A stretch of DNA of 64,000 nucleotides. Origin: Phocaeicola sp. GTDB taxonomy: Bacteria > Bacteroidota > Bacteroidia > Bacteroidales > Bacteroidaceae. Made by a program: the position numbers and the translations under genes. Every line of letters starts with the position of its first letter. Position 1 is the stretch's first letter. Shown here piece by piece: positions 1 to 8,441 of this stretch. The notes under the pieces were generated by a model that ran no database searches, was not told the origin of the DNA, and saw nothing but the letters and a program-made list of their open reading frames with translations. Location: the NCBI GenBank assembly GCA_020026175.1, contig JAHHQV010000005.1, positions 5,004-69,003 on the forward strand, given 5' to 3'.

Positions 1-1345
1 CAAGAGACAATGATGCAAGAGAGAAAAACAATATACACACCGCCAAAGGACTTACTATTATATTTGCAAAAATAAAATAAGTAGGGAAACTACCGAAATA
101 ATACAAGACAAGAGGCATTGTACCCAACTGAGCAGACATGGAAACTGAAATCATTCCCCAAACATATTTAGCTATACGATTGTCTACTTTCAAAAGTGAA
201 TTAAAAAACGGAAAAAACAATATGATAGAAAATACTGCTATAAAAGAAAGCTGAAAGCTTATATCGAACAAATAAAACGGCTGATACACAAGCATCAAAA
301 AAGCAGTAAGTACTAGAGAATATAATCCCGACAATCTGTTTTCAACAAATAAAGAAGCAAAAAAATATAATGAACACATAGTTACAGCCCTCACAACAGA
401 TGGACTCAATCCTGAAACAAAAGCAAAAACCCATAACATAAGCACAACAATAAAGGACTGAATAAAATCGCCATACCTTATCTTCTTAACAGGCCACAAT
501 AATATATAAAGTATTGCTGACAATATACCGATATGTAGCCCAGACAAAGCCAAGACATGACTCGTCCCAGCAGCACTATACATATATTTCAGCTCGGCTG
601 TCAATTCACTTTTATCACCTATAGCCAAAGCTGATATTACGGCTCGATTATCTTCATCAAGATTCCATTTTTCAAAAAGACCAACGATTTTATTCCTACA
701 GTTCAGAGCCAAAGAACGTACAGACATACTTTCACTTTTCTCAAATATCATATTCGAAGGAAAAGAAAAGGAGGTACCTGAAATACCCTTCACTAAAAGG
801 AATCTCCTATAGTCGAATCCCATAAAGTCAACGTCTGACCCAGGAACAGAGATACGTGACTTAAATAAGACTTTATCGCCAACATCAATATCGCCAACCG
901 TTGAATCATTAATCCAATACAGAAGAATATCACGATTGACTGCCGTAAAAGAAGAATCTCTCCCATTCATAGAACCAATGACACGTACCACTGCACTTAA
1001 TGTCTTCCCTTTAACTTCAGGAGCAGTATCAAATATTCCGTAATACAGGCATTCATTGTCATTCCAAGTGTAATTACGATTGTTTTTCTCGTTAAGCAAC
1101 AACAGTCCACCCATAAAGAAAAAACAAATGGAGGCAATCACACCAAACCAACAACTTAAAACATATCTTCTGTACTTAAAGATAGCCAAAGGGATCAATA
1201 AAAAGAAAAAAGAAAGTAAAATAAAAAGAAGTAGCGAAGCTTTAGTCTCCGACAGGAACCTATCGAAGAAAAAAATTCCGGCTGCCAAAAAAACAGTCAA
1301 CCGGAATAGAGGGTATCTTATCAATAATAATTTTTTATTGTCCAA
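1..1345 (-). CDS. comEC: ComEC/Rec2-family DNA-uptake channel, C-terminal part beyond the window
   Basis: Reading the minus strand from 1345 to the window edge gives one open frame of about 448 codons with no stop, so the protein is cut by the edge. The family forms the inner-membrane channel that carries single-stranded DNA into the cell during transformation. Visible are two or three N-terminal hydrophobic helices, a beta-rich soluble part (about residues 80-230), and near residue 258 the segment GTSHVLALSGLHIG, which I recognise as the conserved start of the Competence domain, followed by several membrane helices. No ATG opens the frame; the TTG at 1343-1345 (reading MDNKKLLLIRYP) is the best start, eight bases after the rpe stop, so the two are probably cotranscribed. 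The family call is firm; the start is uncertain. Confidence 0.85.
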   Translation of the reverse strand, partial: MDNKKLLLIRYPLFRLTVFLAAGIFFFDRFLSETKASLLLFILLSFFFLLIPLAIFKYRRYVLSCWFGVIASICFFFMGGLLLLNEKNNRNYTWNDNECLYYGIFDTAPEVKGKTLSAVVRVIGSMNGRDSSFTAVNRDILLYWINDSTVGDIDVGDKVLFKSRISVPGSDVDFMGFDYRRFLLVKGISGTSFSFPSNMIFEKSESMSVRSLALNCRNKIVGLFEKWNLDEDNRAVISALAIGDKSELTAELKYMYSAAGTSHVLALSGLHIGILSAILYILLWPVKKIRYGDFIQSFIVVLMLWVFAFVSGLSPSVVRAVTMCSLYFFASLFVENRLSGLYSLVLTAFLMLVYQPFYLFDISFQLSFIAVFSIILFFPFFNSLLKVDNRIAKYVWGMISVSMSAQLGTMPLVLYYFGSFPTYFIFANIIVSPLAVCILFFSLASLSL

Positions 1346-1353
1346 GACGATAA

Positions 1354-2007
1354 TCAGAGATTTTTCATTTGATGTATCATATCAATCATATCAGGAGCCT
1401 TGAATATGGCATTTCCTGCCACCAAAACATCTGCACCTACCTCTACAAGTGCCTTACCTGTTTCAAGATTAACTCCACCGTCAACTTCTATCAAAACTTT
1501 TGACCCTGTTTCTTCTATGAGTTTCCTTAAATTCTTAACCTTGTTAATTGTATTAGGTATAAATTTCTGACCTCCGAAACCTGGATTAACACTCATAAGA
1601 AGAACCATATCCAAATCTGAAATCACATCATTAAGAACAGAAACCGGAGTTGCAGGATTGAGAGTTACACCAGCTTTCATTCCGCTATCCTTTATTTGCT
1701 GAATAACCCTATGCAGATGAGGACATGTCTCGTAATGAACATTCATCATCATAGAACCTAAAGCCTTTACCTCTTTTATAAACTTCTCTGGCTGAACAAT
1801 CATAAGATGAACATCCAATGGCTTTTTACAAAGTTTTGCTACATATTCCAACACAGGAAAACCAAAAGATATGTTAGGAACAAACACACCGTCCATCACA
1901 TCAATATGTAACCAATCGGCCTCGCTATTGTTTATTTTTTCCAACTCATCCTTTAAATTTCCAAAATCTGCCGAAAGCAAAGAAGGAGAAATCAATACTT
2001 TATTCAT
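1354..2007 (-). CDS. rpe: Ribulose-phosphate 3-epimerase
   Basis: Interconverts ribulose 5-phosphate and xylulose 5-phosphate in the cytosolic pentose phosphate pathway. The 217-residue protein has the family's TIM-barrel landmarks: ISPSLLSADFGNL at the start, HIDVMDGVFVPNISFG with metal-binding His and Asp, DVHLMI, MSVNPGFGGQKFI and EVDGGVN with the second catalytic Asp. I chose the Met of MNKVLISPSLL at 2007 because 15 upstream codons in the same frame do not resemble the family and the promoter element (2040-2047) overlaps them. Length is normal. comEC follows after eight bases. Confidence 0.96.
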   Translation of the reverse strand: MNKVLISPSLLSADFGNLKDELEKINNSEADWLHIDVMDGVFVPNISFGFPVLEYVAKLCKKPLDVHLMIVQPEKFIKEVKALGSMMMNVHYETCPHLHRVIQQIKDSGMKAGVTLNPATPVSVLNDVISDLDMVLLMSVNPGFGGQKFIPNTINKVKNLRKLIEETGSKVLIEVDGGVNLETGKALVEVGADVLVAGNAIFKAPDMIDMIHQMKNL

Positions 2008-2039
2008 TTTGTAACTATTGTATAAAATTTGTATTAGAA

Positions 2040-2047
2040 CAAAGATA
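2040..2047 (-). promoter_or_regulatory. Candidate -7 promoter element of rpe
   Basis: Read on the minus strand this is TATCTTTG, matching the Bacteroides -7 consensus TAnnTTTG. A TTG lies about 18 bases upstream, where the -33 element belongs. It sits 32 bases before the chosen rpe start and inside the longer frame, supporting the shorter protein. Confidence 0.6.
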
Positions 2048-2135
2048 CTCAATTTTTATCATTTACAAGCAACAAGGATATATAAATACACAAAACGACA
2101 TTCACCCAATGTACAAAATGTATAAAAACACAAAA

Positions 2136-2170
2136 CGGTCTGATGCTTTAAATCATAAAGCACCAGACCG
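2136..2170 (-). terminator. Terminator after the sigma/beta-barrel operon
   Basis: A long hairpin whose arms begin CGGTCTG and end CAGACCG, with TGCTTTA/TAAAGCA continuing the stem after one mismatch and a 5-base loop. On the minus strand it is followed by a T-rich stretch and lies just after the stop at 2195. Confidence 0.85.
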
Positions 2171-2194
2171 TAACAAAAAATATGCTATAAATCT

Positions 2195-3508
2195 TTAATT
2201 TCCAATATTAAACCTTAATCCAAACTGCAAATTAAAATTAAATGGTTTATCTTTCCTTATCGTAAGCAATTCGCTTCCATCATCAAAATAATAAGCCATT
2301 CCAGGTTCGACATACAGACTTAAAAGTTTCAGTAATTTCACCTGTGCACCCAACGAAGCAGACACAGAGAACTGCCAAGGCTTTGTATCTATAGATTCTT
2401 TCTCGAAACTCTTTCCTCTGCTACCATCAACACATTTTGTCTCAATATCTCCCGAAATACATTTTTCAACCATTCCTCCTGCCGAAGCATAAACAGAGAA
2501 TAACTTATTGCCCCATATAGAACGATGCAATTTCAGAGGAACACCAACATAATGCAATCTTTGCTTGTCTTCTACATAAGAATTTGCTCCAGACTGCAAC
2601 TCTGAGTACAAGTAAGTATAACTAACACCAGATTCCAATCCCCAATCTTCATTGATATTCCATTTTACACTGGCACCTACAGTAACAGGCATATGATGCT
2701 TCACGTTAGTGTAAGTCTGTTTATCTCTATTATTAAAAAGGACCTGGCTATATGTAACCTTTCCATCTGAAGATTCGCTTATTACAAAATCATTTGCTTG
2801 AGGGATAATCTTCCTAGACATCAATCTTGATATACCATTAAAGTTTCCTGATGAATTATAAGGAGTATTTCCTGCTGAGATACCAAACTGCAGACTACCA
2901 TGACCATCTCTTTCGTGCTTTCTATCTGTCATTGCCAAATAAGAAGCATTACGTCGCTGAGTCTCCCTGTCTGCCTTCATCATATCAATTCGCTTTTGAT
3001 CAACCACTTCCTTTTCATCCGAAGTTTCTTCTGTTTTTGCAATTTCTTTCAAAATAACATTTTCCTGCTTATTCTCTTTGGAAATAACTTCATCCAAGGC
3101 TTCATCATCCATATCCAAATTTTCTGAATAAGTTTTTTGCACTTCTTTAAAATCCAATTCAGGTGTTTCATGATGCTCCTTTACCACTACTGGTTTTGAA
3201 TCAGCCAATGCAGTATCCCCCTTCTCGGGCAATACAACCATTTTCTCCATAACAGGTGACATTTCATTAGCAACCTTCAAAGATTCTTTATCCAAGTAAT
3301 TCTCAAACAAATAAACCGATAAAGTAGAGACTAAAATTACAGAAGCAGCTGCCACTGCCGCCGGATACCATTTTTTCCACATCGGTACAACCTTTGGCGA
3401 TGGAATATCCGCTTCAATCTTCTCCCACATATCAGCAGGTAGAGGCTCCAGATGGTCTTCCATCCGATTACGAATATCTTGTATCCATTTATCTTTTAAC
3501 TCATTCAT
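2195..3508 (-). CDS. Sigma-factor-linked protein: cytoplasmic N-terminus, one membrane helix, C-terminal beta-barrel domain
   Basis: A 437-residue protein whose start overlaps the end of the upstream ECF sigma gene by eight bases, so the two are translated as a pair. Residues 1-45 are charged and contain LPADMWEKIEADI, typical of the cytoplasmic end of Bacteroidetes anti-sigma-like proteins. Residues 48-68 form one hydrophobic helix. Residues 70-200 are highly charged and low in hydrophobics, probably a periplasmic linker. From about 205 the sequence alternates as in outer-membrane beta-barrels of the PorT/OMP_b-brl type (VTVGASVKWNINEDWGLESG, SVSASLGAQVKLL) and ends GLRFNIGN, typical of a barrel terminus. 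By position it is probably the anti-sigma regulator. Having both an inner-membrane helix and a barrel is odd. It could instead be a periplasmic barrel-like sensor. Confidence 0.8.
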   Translation of the reverse strand: MNELKDKWIQDIRNRMEDHLEPLPADMWEKIEADIPSPKVVPMWKKWYPAAVAAASVILVSTLSVYLFENYLDKESLKVANEMSPVMEKMVVLPEKGDTALADSKPVVVKEHHETPELDFKEVQKTYSENLDMDDEALDEVISKENKQENVILKEIAKTEETSDEKEVVDQKRIDMMKADRETQRRNASYLAMTDRKHERDGHGSLQFGISAGNTPYNSSGNFNGISRLMSRKIIPQANDFVISESSDGKVTYSQVLFNNRDKQTYTNVKHHMPVTVGASVKWNINEDWGLESGVSYTYLYSELQSGANSYVEDKQRLHYVGVPLKLHRSIWGNKLFSVYASAGGMVEKCISGDIETKCVDGSRGKSFEKESIDTKPWQFSVSASLGAQVKLLKLLSLYVEPGMAYYFDDGSELLTIRKDKPFNFNLQFGLRFNIGN

Positions 3509-4049
3509 ATCTCTTCCTGTATTCTTTTATTTTTTTCATTAATAAAGTTTTGGCTCTATAAAACTGCGATGATGATGTATGTTCTGATATTCCAAGCATA
3601 GAAGCAATTTCCTTATGACTTTTATCTTCGAACACGAACAGGTTGAAAACAGTTCTATAGCCATCAGGCAATTCTGAGATCATCCTCATAAGTTCTTTAT
3701 TTGGGATATCATCCACATCTCCATCATCCGACAGTTGAGTATCTGGCAAATCTTCAACCAAAGCTTCCTGCTGCAACTGCATATTCTTTTTCCTAAGATA
3801 CCCCAGTGCCTCATTTACCATTACTTTTGACAGCCATGCCCTCAACGAACCTTCACCAAAAAATTTAAACCGCCCTACAGATTGGTATATCTTTATTATT
3901 CCATCATGAAATATATCTTGGGCAGTATCCCTGTCTCCAATATAACGAAGACAAACAGCAAACAACTGACTCCCATACACGTCATACAGCTCCTTTCGAG
4001 CCTTGGGATCAGCCTCTGCACATTTTAACGCCAACTCTTCTTCTGTCAT
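3501..4049 (-). CDS. ECF-type RNA polymerase sigma-70 factor
   Basis: A 182-residue alternative sigma factor that would direct RNA polymerase to a small regulon. Region 2 is seen at about residues 20-85 (YIGDRDTAQDIFHDGIIKIY, then RAWLSKVMVNEAL for core and -10 binding). Region 4 is at about 120-175 (MISELPDGYRTVFNLF, then HKEIASMLGISEHTSSSQFY helix-turn-helix). Length is normal for ECF factors. The next gene overlaps it by eight bases and is the likely anti-sigma partner. A TATTTTTG element lies 39 bases upstream. The signal sensed cannot be read from the sequence; paired sigma/regulator operons of this type in Bacteroides have been tied to stress responses. Confidence 0.93.
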   Translation of the reverse strand: MTEEELALKCAEADPKARKELYDVYGSQLFAVCLRYIGDRDTAQDIFHDGIIKIYQSVGRFKFFGEGSLRAWLSKVMVNEALGYLRKKNMQLQQEALVEDLPDTQLSDDGDVDDIPNKELMRMISELPDGYRTVFNLFVFEDKSHKEIASMLGISEHTSSSQFYRAKTLLMKKIKEYRKRYE

Positions 4050-4087
4050 ATCGGATTAATTATTCTGAATATAAAATAAATACAAGA

Positions 4088-4095
4088 CAAAAATA
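4088..4095 (-). promoter_or_regulatory. Candidate -7 promoter element of the ECF sigma operon
   Basis: Read on the minus strand this is TATTTTTG, a match to TAnnTTTG, 38 bases before the sigma-factor ATG. No clear -33 TTTG is seen, so the operon may instead use another holoenzyme, including autoregulation by its own sigma factor. Confidence 0.45.
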
Positions 4096-4205
4096 CTGCA
4101 TAAAGATGTATTAAAATTATCATTCTTTTTTTTTAACACAAAAACTTGCAGTATTATTACCAATAAAACATTTAATAGACAAAATTATTACAAACAATTA
4201 TAATT

Positions 4206-4985
4206 ATGACATTCAAACTAGCAATAATATCAGCTATCAGCCTACTTATCGTTGCAACTTCTTGCATCAACAATGATCCGTATCCTGTTACTTACCCAAC
4301 AATGGGAACAGTGACAGATATTACAAACTATACCATAAACTCAGACTCATATGGAATTATAATTCCTAAAAATCCTAATATCATATCGGCTAAAGATGCT
4401 GACAGCATAGGTCAAAGAATCTTTGCAAATATCTATTTTCATAAAGAAAATGAAAAAGAAAATGCATCTGCAAAGGAAGTAGATATATTCGAATTATTCA
4501 AAGTACTTACCAAAAACGCCAACGATTTAAGAGTTGACAAGTCTGAAGATATAAACAATTTTGGAGACAACACTATACAGATTATACCTCCTGAAACTGG
4601 ATCTTATATCAGTGAAGAACATCTTAATCTGGAATTTTATATCAATGGGGAGAATACAAAAATTCCTCATCGCATAAGCTTGGTCCTTACAGAAGACACA
4701 AAACTAGACGATGAGGGATTATTAAATGTTGAACTAAAACATAATAGTTACAATGACGGAGAAAGCGAAAGATTCTGGGGAATCGCATCATTTACACTTT
4801 CCAGCATACCAGAATGTAGCGATCCTAAATTCACCGGTTTCAAAATATCATACAAGAGTTTCTATAATATAAAGAAAGAACTTACAATTCTCAAGCCATC
4901 AAACAAGAAATGTACTGTCAGAAGAATGGAATCCTCTGAGGAAATCGACCACAGGCATGCGCTTCTTTCCTGCGAGTTGCAATGA
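4206..4985 (+). CDS. NigD-like lipoprotein
   Basis: A 259-residue secreted lipoprotein: a hydrophobic signal sequence ends in the lipobox VATSC with Cys20. The following pattern (YPVTYPTMGTVTDI, then short beta-strands and a C-terminal beta-sandwich-like part) resembles the NigD-like family of Bacteroidetes, first named from a bacteriocin-associated gene in Bacteroides but found widely without a known function. It is divergent from the ECF sigma factor. Its last 29 codons lie inside the 3' end of fmt on the opposite strand, an 87-base convergent overlap, so the extreme C-terminus may be a readthrough product after loss of an earlier stop. No terminator separates the two genes. Confidence 0.75.
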   Translation: MTFKLAIISAISLLIVATSCINNDPYPVTYPTMGTVTDITNYTINSDSYGIIIPKNPNIISAKDADSIGQRIFANIYFHKENEKENASAKEVDIFELFKVLTKNANDLRVDKSEDINNFGDNTIQIIPPETGSYISEEHLNLEFYINGENTKIPHRISLVLTEDTKLDDEGLLNVELKHNSYNDGESERFWGIASFTLSSIPECSDPKFTGFKISYKSFYNIKKELTILKPSNKKCTVRRMESSEEIDHRHALLSCELQ

Positions 4986-5870
4986 AAGAACATTTACATA
5001 ACCATCTGTTGATGCCACATGCAAGTATGTTTTCCCGTCAGTCTTAATAGTTCCAGGTTTGCTATCGTGTTTGCAGAATAGTTTTTCTGTTTCAAACACC
5101 TTAAGCATCACTGGAGCCGAATCTCCTTGTTTCAACTCTGTCCATGCAGCAGGATATGGTGACAATCCTCGAACAAAATCATAGATTTTTTTCACTCCTA
5201 AATTCCAGTCTATACGACAAGTCTCCTTGAATATTTTTGGTGCAGGACGAAGTTCTTCTACATCAGCCAATTCCTCTTGCGGAGTTGTCTTTACACCTCC
5301 CTCAAGTATAACATCTACAGTCTTTACTACAAGATTGCCACCTAACATCATAAGTTTGTCATATACAATCTCTACATTATCAGTATCTGCAATAGGCACT
5401 CTCACTTGATCTATTATCTCTCCTGTATCTATTTCATGTTTAAGGAAAAAGGTTGTTATACCTGTTTCTGTATCACCGTTTATAACAGCCCAATTTATTG
5501 GGGCAGCACCTCTATACTGAGGCAAAAGAGAAGCATGAAGATTAAATGTACCCATAGGAGGCATATTCCATACTGCTTCAGGCAACATTCTGAAAGCTAC
5601 AACAATCTGCAAATCAGCTTTCAAAGAGCAAAGCTCTTCTACAAAAGCCTCATCTTTCAGTTTTTCAGGCTGAAGAACTTTCAATCCTTGCGAAAGTGCA
5701 TATTGCTTGACAGGACTTGGCTGAAGAACACTACCATGACGCCCCATTGGCTTGTCAGGCATTGTTACTACCGCCACTACATTATATCCACCCTCCACTA
5801 GTCTTTTCAAGCTTTCAACAGCAAACTCAGGGGTGCCCATATAAACTATACGTAAATCTTTTTTTTCCAT
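4899..5870 (-). CDS. fmt: Methionyl-tRNA formyltransferase
   Basis: Formylates the amino group of initiator Met-tRNA using 10-formyltetrahydrofolate. The 323-residue protein carries the full family pattern: IVYMGTPEFAVESLKRL at the start, MPDKPMGRHG, the catalytic FNLHASLLPQYRGAAPINWA (Asn and His of the active site and the SLLP motif), TGITTFFLKHEIDTGEII with the catalytic Asp, and the C-terminal OB-like domain (about 205-315). It follows the ClC transporter by nine bases and is probably the last gene of a Sua5/ClC/fmt operon. Its 3' end overlaps the convergent NigD-like gene. Confidence 0.97.
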   Translation of the reverse strand: MEKKDLRIVYMGTPEFAVESLKRLVEGGYNVVAVVTMPDKPMGRHGSVLQPSPVKQYALSQGLKVLQPEKLKDEAFVEELCSLKADLQIVVAFRMLPEAVWNMPPMGTFNLHASLLPQYRGAAPINWAVINGDTETGITTFFLKHEIDTGEIIDQVRVPIADTDNVEIVYDKLMMLGGNLVVKTVDVILEGGVKTTPQEELADVEELRPAPKIFKETCRIDWNLGVKKIYDFVRGLSPYPAAWTELKQGDSAPVMLKVFETEKLFCKHDSKPGTIKTDGKTYLHVASTDGYVNVLSLQLAGKKRMPVVDFLRGFHSSDSTFLV

Positions 5871-5879
5871 ACAATAATT

Positions 5880-7676
5880 CTATTCAGCCGAAAAATCCAC
5901 CAACACCTGACGATAGGTATTAAGCATTTTCGACTTTGATACAAAACCTTTATATTTATTAAATTCATCTACCACCGGAAGATTCCAAGCACAAGATTTA
6001 TCGAATTTTCCCATTACTTCCTCCATTGAATCGGATGTAACCAACTTAACCTTAGGTACTATCATAAAGTTTTCTACATGATACCTGTGATAAAGTTCCT
6101 GACGGAACATTATATTTCTTATATCATCCAGTTTCACTATTCCTATAAGTTCTTCGTTAACATCTATTACAGGAAACATATTTCTTGTAGACTTAGATAT
6201 AACCTTTACCATATGTCCCAAATCCATATCAGGTCTGACAGTTTGGAAATTCGTTTCCATAATACTTTCAATATTCATCATTGTAAGTACGGCCTTATCC
6301 TTATGATGTGTAATCAATTCACCCTTTTTGGCCAAACGCATTGAGTATATACTATGTGGTTCAAAAACACGTATCATAAGATATGATGAAACTGACACTA
6401 TCATAAGAGGCAGAAACAAATCATATCCTCCTGTAAGTTCGGCTATAAGAAACACGCCTGTAAGAGGAGCATGCATCACTCCCGACATCAGTCCAGCCAT
6501 TCCCATCAAGGCGAAATTATTTTCAGGTATATATGTGTTTCCTATATTGAATTTGTTGCATACATAAGAAAATACAAAACCTGCAATGCAACCCAAAAAC
6601 AAGCTAGGTGCAAAAATACCTCCACATCCTCCTCCACCGTTTGTAGCACTAGATGCAAACACCTTAAAGAGAATTATAAGCATAAGATATAATACAAGCA
6701 AATTTCCATTACCATAAAAAAGAGAATTGTTCATTACAGTCTCCCATTCATCACCTGTCTTTCCATTAAGCAGCAATGTTATAGTATCATATCCTTCACC
6801 ATAAAGTGGAGGAAAAAGGAATATCAATATACTAAGCATCGCACCTCCAAGCAGAAATTTCGAATATGGACTGGAATACTTACTGAACACACCTTCAATC
6901 CAATTCATAGAGCGGGTAAAATACCATGCTATAAGTCCACAGAACAATCCTAAAATAATAGCATAAGGAATCCTCTCAAGGGCAAACGGATATTTTAAGT
7001 TAAACTGAAACATAGCCTCAGTACCTGTAAGCAGATAAGACATACATGCCGCAGTTACACTGGATATAAGCAATGGTAGAAGAGAAGCCATAGTAAGGTC
7101 TATCATCAGCACTTCCAAAGTAAACACAAGTCCGGCTATAGGAGCTTTGAATATACCCGAAACAGCTCCAGCTGCACCACATCCCACAAGCAACATAAGA
7201 GTCTTATGGTCCATACGGAACATACTGCCTAGATTTGAACCTATGGCAGAGCCAGTCAATACGATAGGTGCTTCGGCTCCCACAGAACCACCAAAACCAA
7301 TAGTGATAGCAGATGCACACACAGAAGACCACATATTATGCCTTCTGATTCTGCTCTGTCGTCTGGATATGGCATAAAGTATTTTTGTAACCCCATGTCC
7401 TATATCATCACGTACCACATTTCGTATAAAAAGACCGGTAATAAGTATACCTACTACAGGATATACCAAATACAACCAGTTTACACCAGTTATATCAAAA
7501 TTCTCGGTAAGAAACTCTTTTATATATTCTACCAGAAACTTCAATATATATGCAGCGATAGCAGTAAAGATACCTACACAAAAACTCAATATAAGTACAA
7601 ACTGCTTATCAGAAATATGCTTTTCTCTCCATTTTATGAATCTCTCCATAAAAGAGAGGTTGTCATTATTGACCAT
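5880..7676 (-). CDS. ClC-family chloride channel/antiporter with C-terminal CBS pair
   Basis: A 598-residue inner-membrane ion transporter. About ten to twelve hydrophobic segments span residues 25-440. The selectivity elements are visible: FGGSVGAEAP with the gating glutamate Glu135, and GGGGCGGIFAPSLFLG. Where the E. coli exchanger has IEEM for the inner proton glutamate, this protein reads LEVL, so coupling to protons is uncertain and it could be a channel. Residues about 465-595 form two CBS modules that usually bind adenine nucleotides. It lies 14 bases after the Sua5-like gene and nine before fmt, so it is probably in the same transcript, although no functional link is obvious. Confidence 0.93.
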   Translation of the reverse strand: MVNNDNLSFMERFIKWREKHISDKQFVLILSFCVGIFTAIAAYILKFLVEYIKEFLTENFDITGVNWLYLVYPVVGILITGLFIRNVVRDDIGHGVTKILYAISRRQSRIRRHNMWSSVCASAITIGFGGSVGAEAPIVLTGSAIGSNLGSMFRMDHKTLMLLVGCGAAGAVSGIFKAPIAGLVFTLEVLMIDLTMASLLPLLISSVTAACMSYLLTGTEAMFQFNLKYPFALERIPYAIILGLFCGLIAWYFTRSMNWIEGVFSKYSSPYSKFLLGGAMLSILIFLFPPLYGEGYDTITLLLNGKTGDEWETVMNNSLFYGNGNLLVLYLMLIILFKVFASSATNGGGGCGGIFAPSLFLGCIAGFVFSYVCNKFNIGNTYIPENNFALMGMAGLMSGVMHAPLTGVFLIAELTGGYDLFLPLMIVSVSSYLMIRVFEPHSIYSMRLAKKGELITHHKDKAVLTMMNIESIMETNFQTVRPDMDLGHMVKVISKSTRNMFPVIDVNEELIGIVKLDDIRNIMFRQELYHRYHVENFMIVPKVKLVTSDSMEEVMGKFDKSCAWNLPVVDEFNKYKGFVSKSKMLNTYRQVLVDFSAE

Positions 7677-7690
7677 AATAAATACGTATA

Positions 7691-8272
7691 TTATTCTCTA
7701 ATAATCTTAATAGTTCCACCTTTACCTAATTTAATGATGCTCGATGGTTTGGCAGCTTCTTTTTCATCTCTTCTGTAGTCTACTACATAATCGACAGCAT
7801 CCTTTATCTCTTCGCTTATTTCACTGAATACAGCAGGAGAAGGTTGTCCGCTAATATTGGCTGACGTAGATACTATAGCTTTTCTGAATCCGAAACACAA
7901 TTGTTTTGAAAATTCCTCTGATGTTACCCTGATACCTACACTGCCATCTTCGGCTATAAGATTAGATGCCAGGTTTCTTGCACCATCATATATTATAGTA
8001 AGAGGCTTTGTAGTCATATCTATAAGATCCCATGCCACATTAGGAACATCCTGAACGTAAAAATCCACTTTCACCGAACTATCCACCAACACTAACATAG
8101 CCTTGCTGTCTGCTCTCTTCTTAATTTCAAACACCTTCTTTACTGCTTCTTCGTTTGTAGCATCACAACCTATTCCCCACACCGTATCTGTAGGATATAA
8201 TACAATGCCACCTTTTTGCATTACTTCGCATGCTTTTTTAATTTCATCTTTCATCATAATAACATCTACCAT
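7691..8272 (-). CDS. Sua5/YrdC-type L-threonylcarbamoyladenylate synthase
   Basis: Makes threonylcarbamoyl-AMP from threonine, bicarbonate and ATP, the first step of t6A37 tRNA modification. The 193-residue protein is a single YrdC domain: GGIVLYPTDTVWGIGCDA (nucleotide-binding start), KKRADSKAMLVLV, KPLTIIYDGARNLAS, GSVGIRVTSEEF and VSTSANISGQPSP. It lacks the extra C-terminal domain of long Sua5 proteins. Start choice is open: Met1 (8272), Met6 (8257) or Met7 (8254, MKDEIKKACEVM) all fit. It heads the Sua5/ClC/fmt operon; a TATTTTTG element lies 13 bases before the first Met. Confidence 0.94.
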   Translation of the reverse strand: MVDVIMMKDEIKKACEVMQKGGIVLYPTDTVWGIGCDATNEEAVKKVFEIKKRADSKAMLVLVDSSVKVDFYVQDVPNVAWDLIDMTTKPLTIIYDGARNLASNLIAEDGSVGIRVTSEEFSKQLCFGFRKAIVSTSANISGQPSPAVFSEISEEIKDAVDYVVDYRRDEKEAAKPSSIIKLGKGGTIKIIRE

Positions 8273-8370
8273 TATTTCAAGAATACAAAAATAATAATCA
8301 TTTTTATAATAATGAAATACAATACGAATTTATGTATATCATAATAAATGAAGCTATGATTATAAAAACA

Positions 8371-8414
8371 AAAAAAAGTGATACAATCCATTATTTAACA
8401 ATGAATCATATCAC
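8371..8414 (-). terminator. Terminator of the trmB-mrp operon
   Basis: Arms GTGATA/TATCAC with an inner TTCATT/AATGGA pairing, followed on the minus strand by eight or nine consecutive T. It lies 28 bases after the mrp stop. Confidence 0.85.
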
Positions 8415-8441
8415 CTTCTTATATATCGCAATATTATGATA

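Noticed and set aside
1080..1403. Lysine-rich plus-strand open frame of 107 codons
   Set aside because: It lies antisense to comEC and the end of rpe, both of which have strong family motifs; its composition is what antisense of a hydrophobic gene gives.
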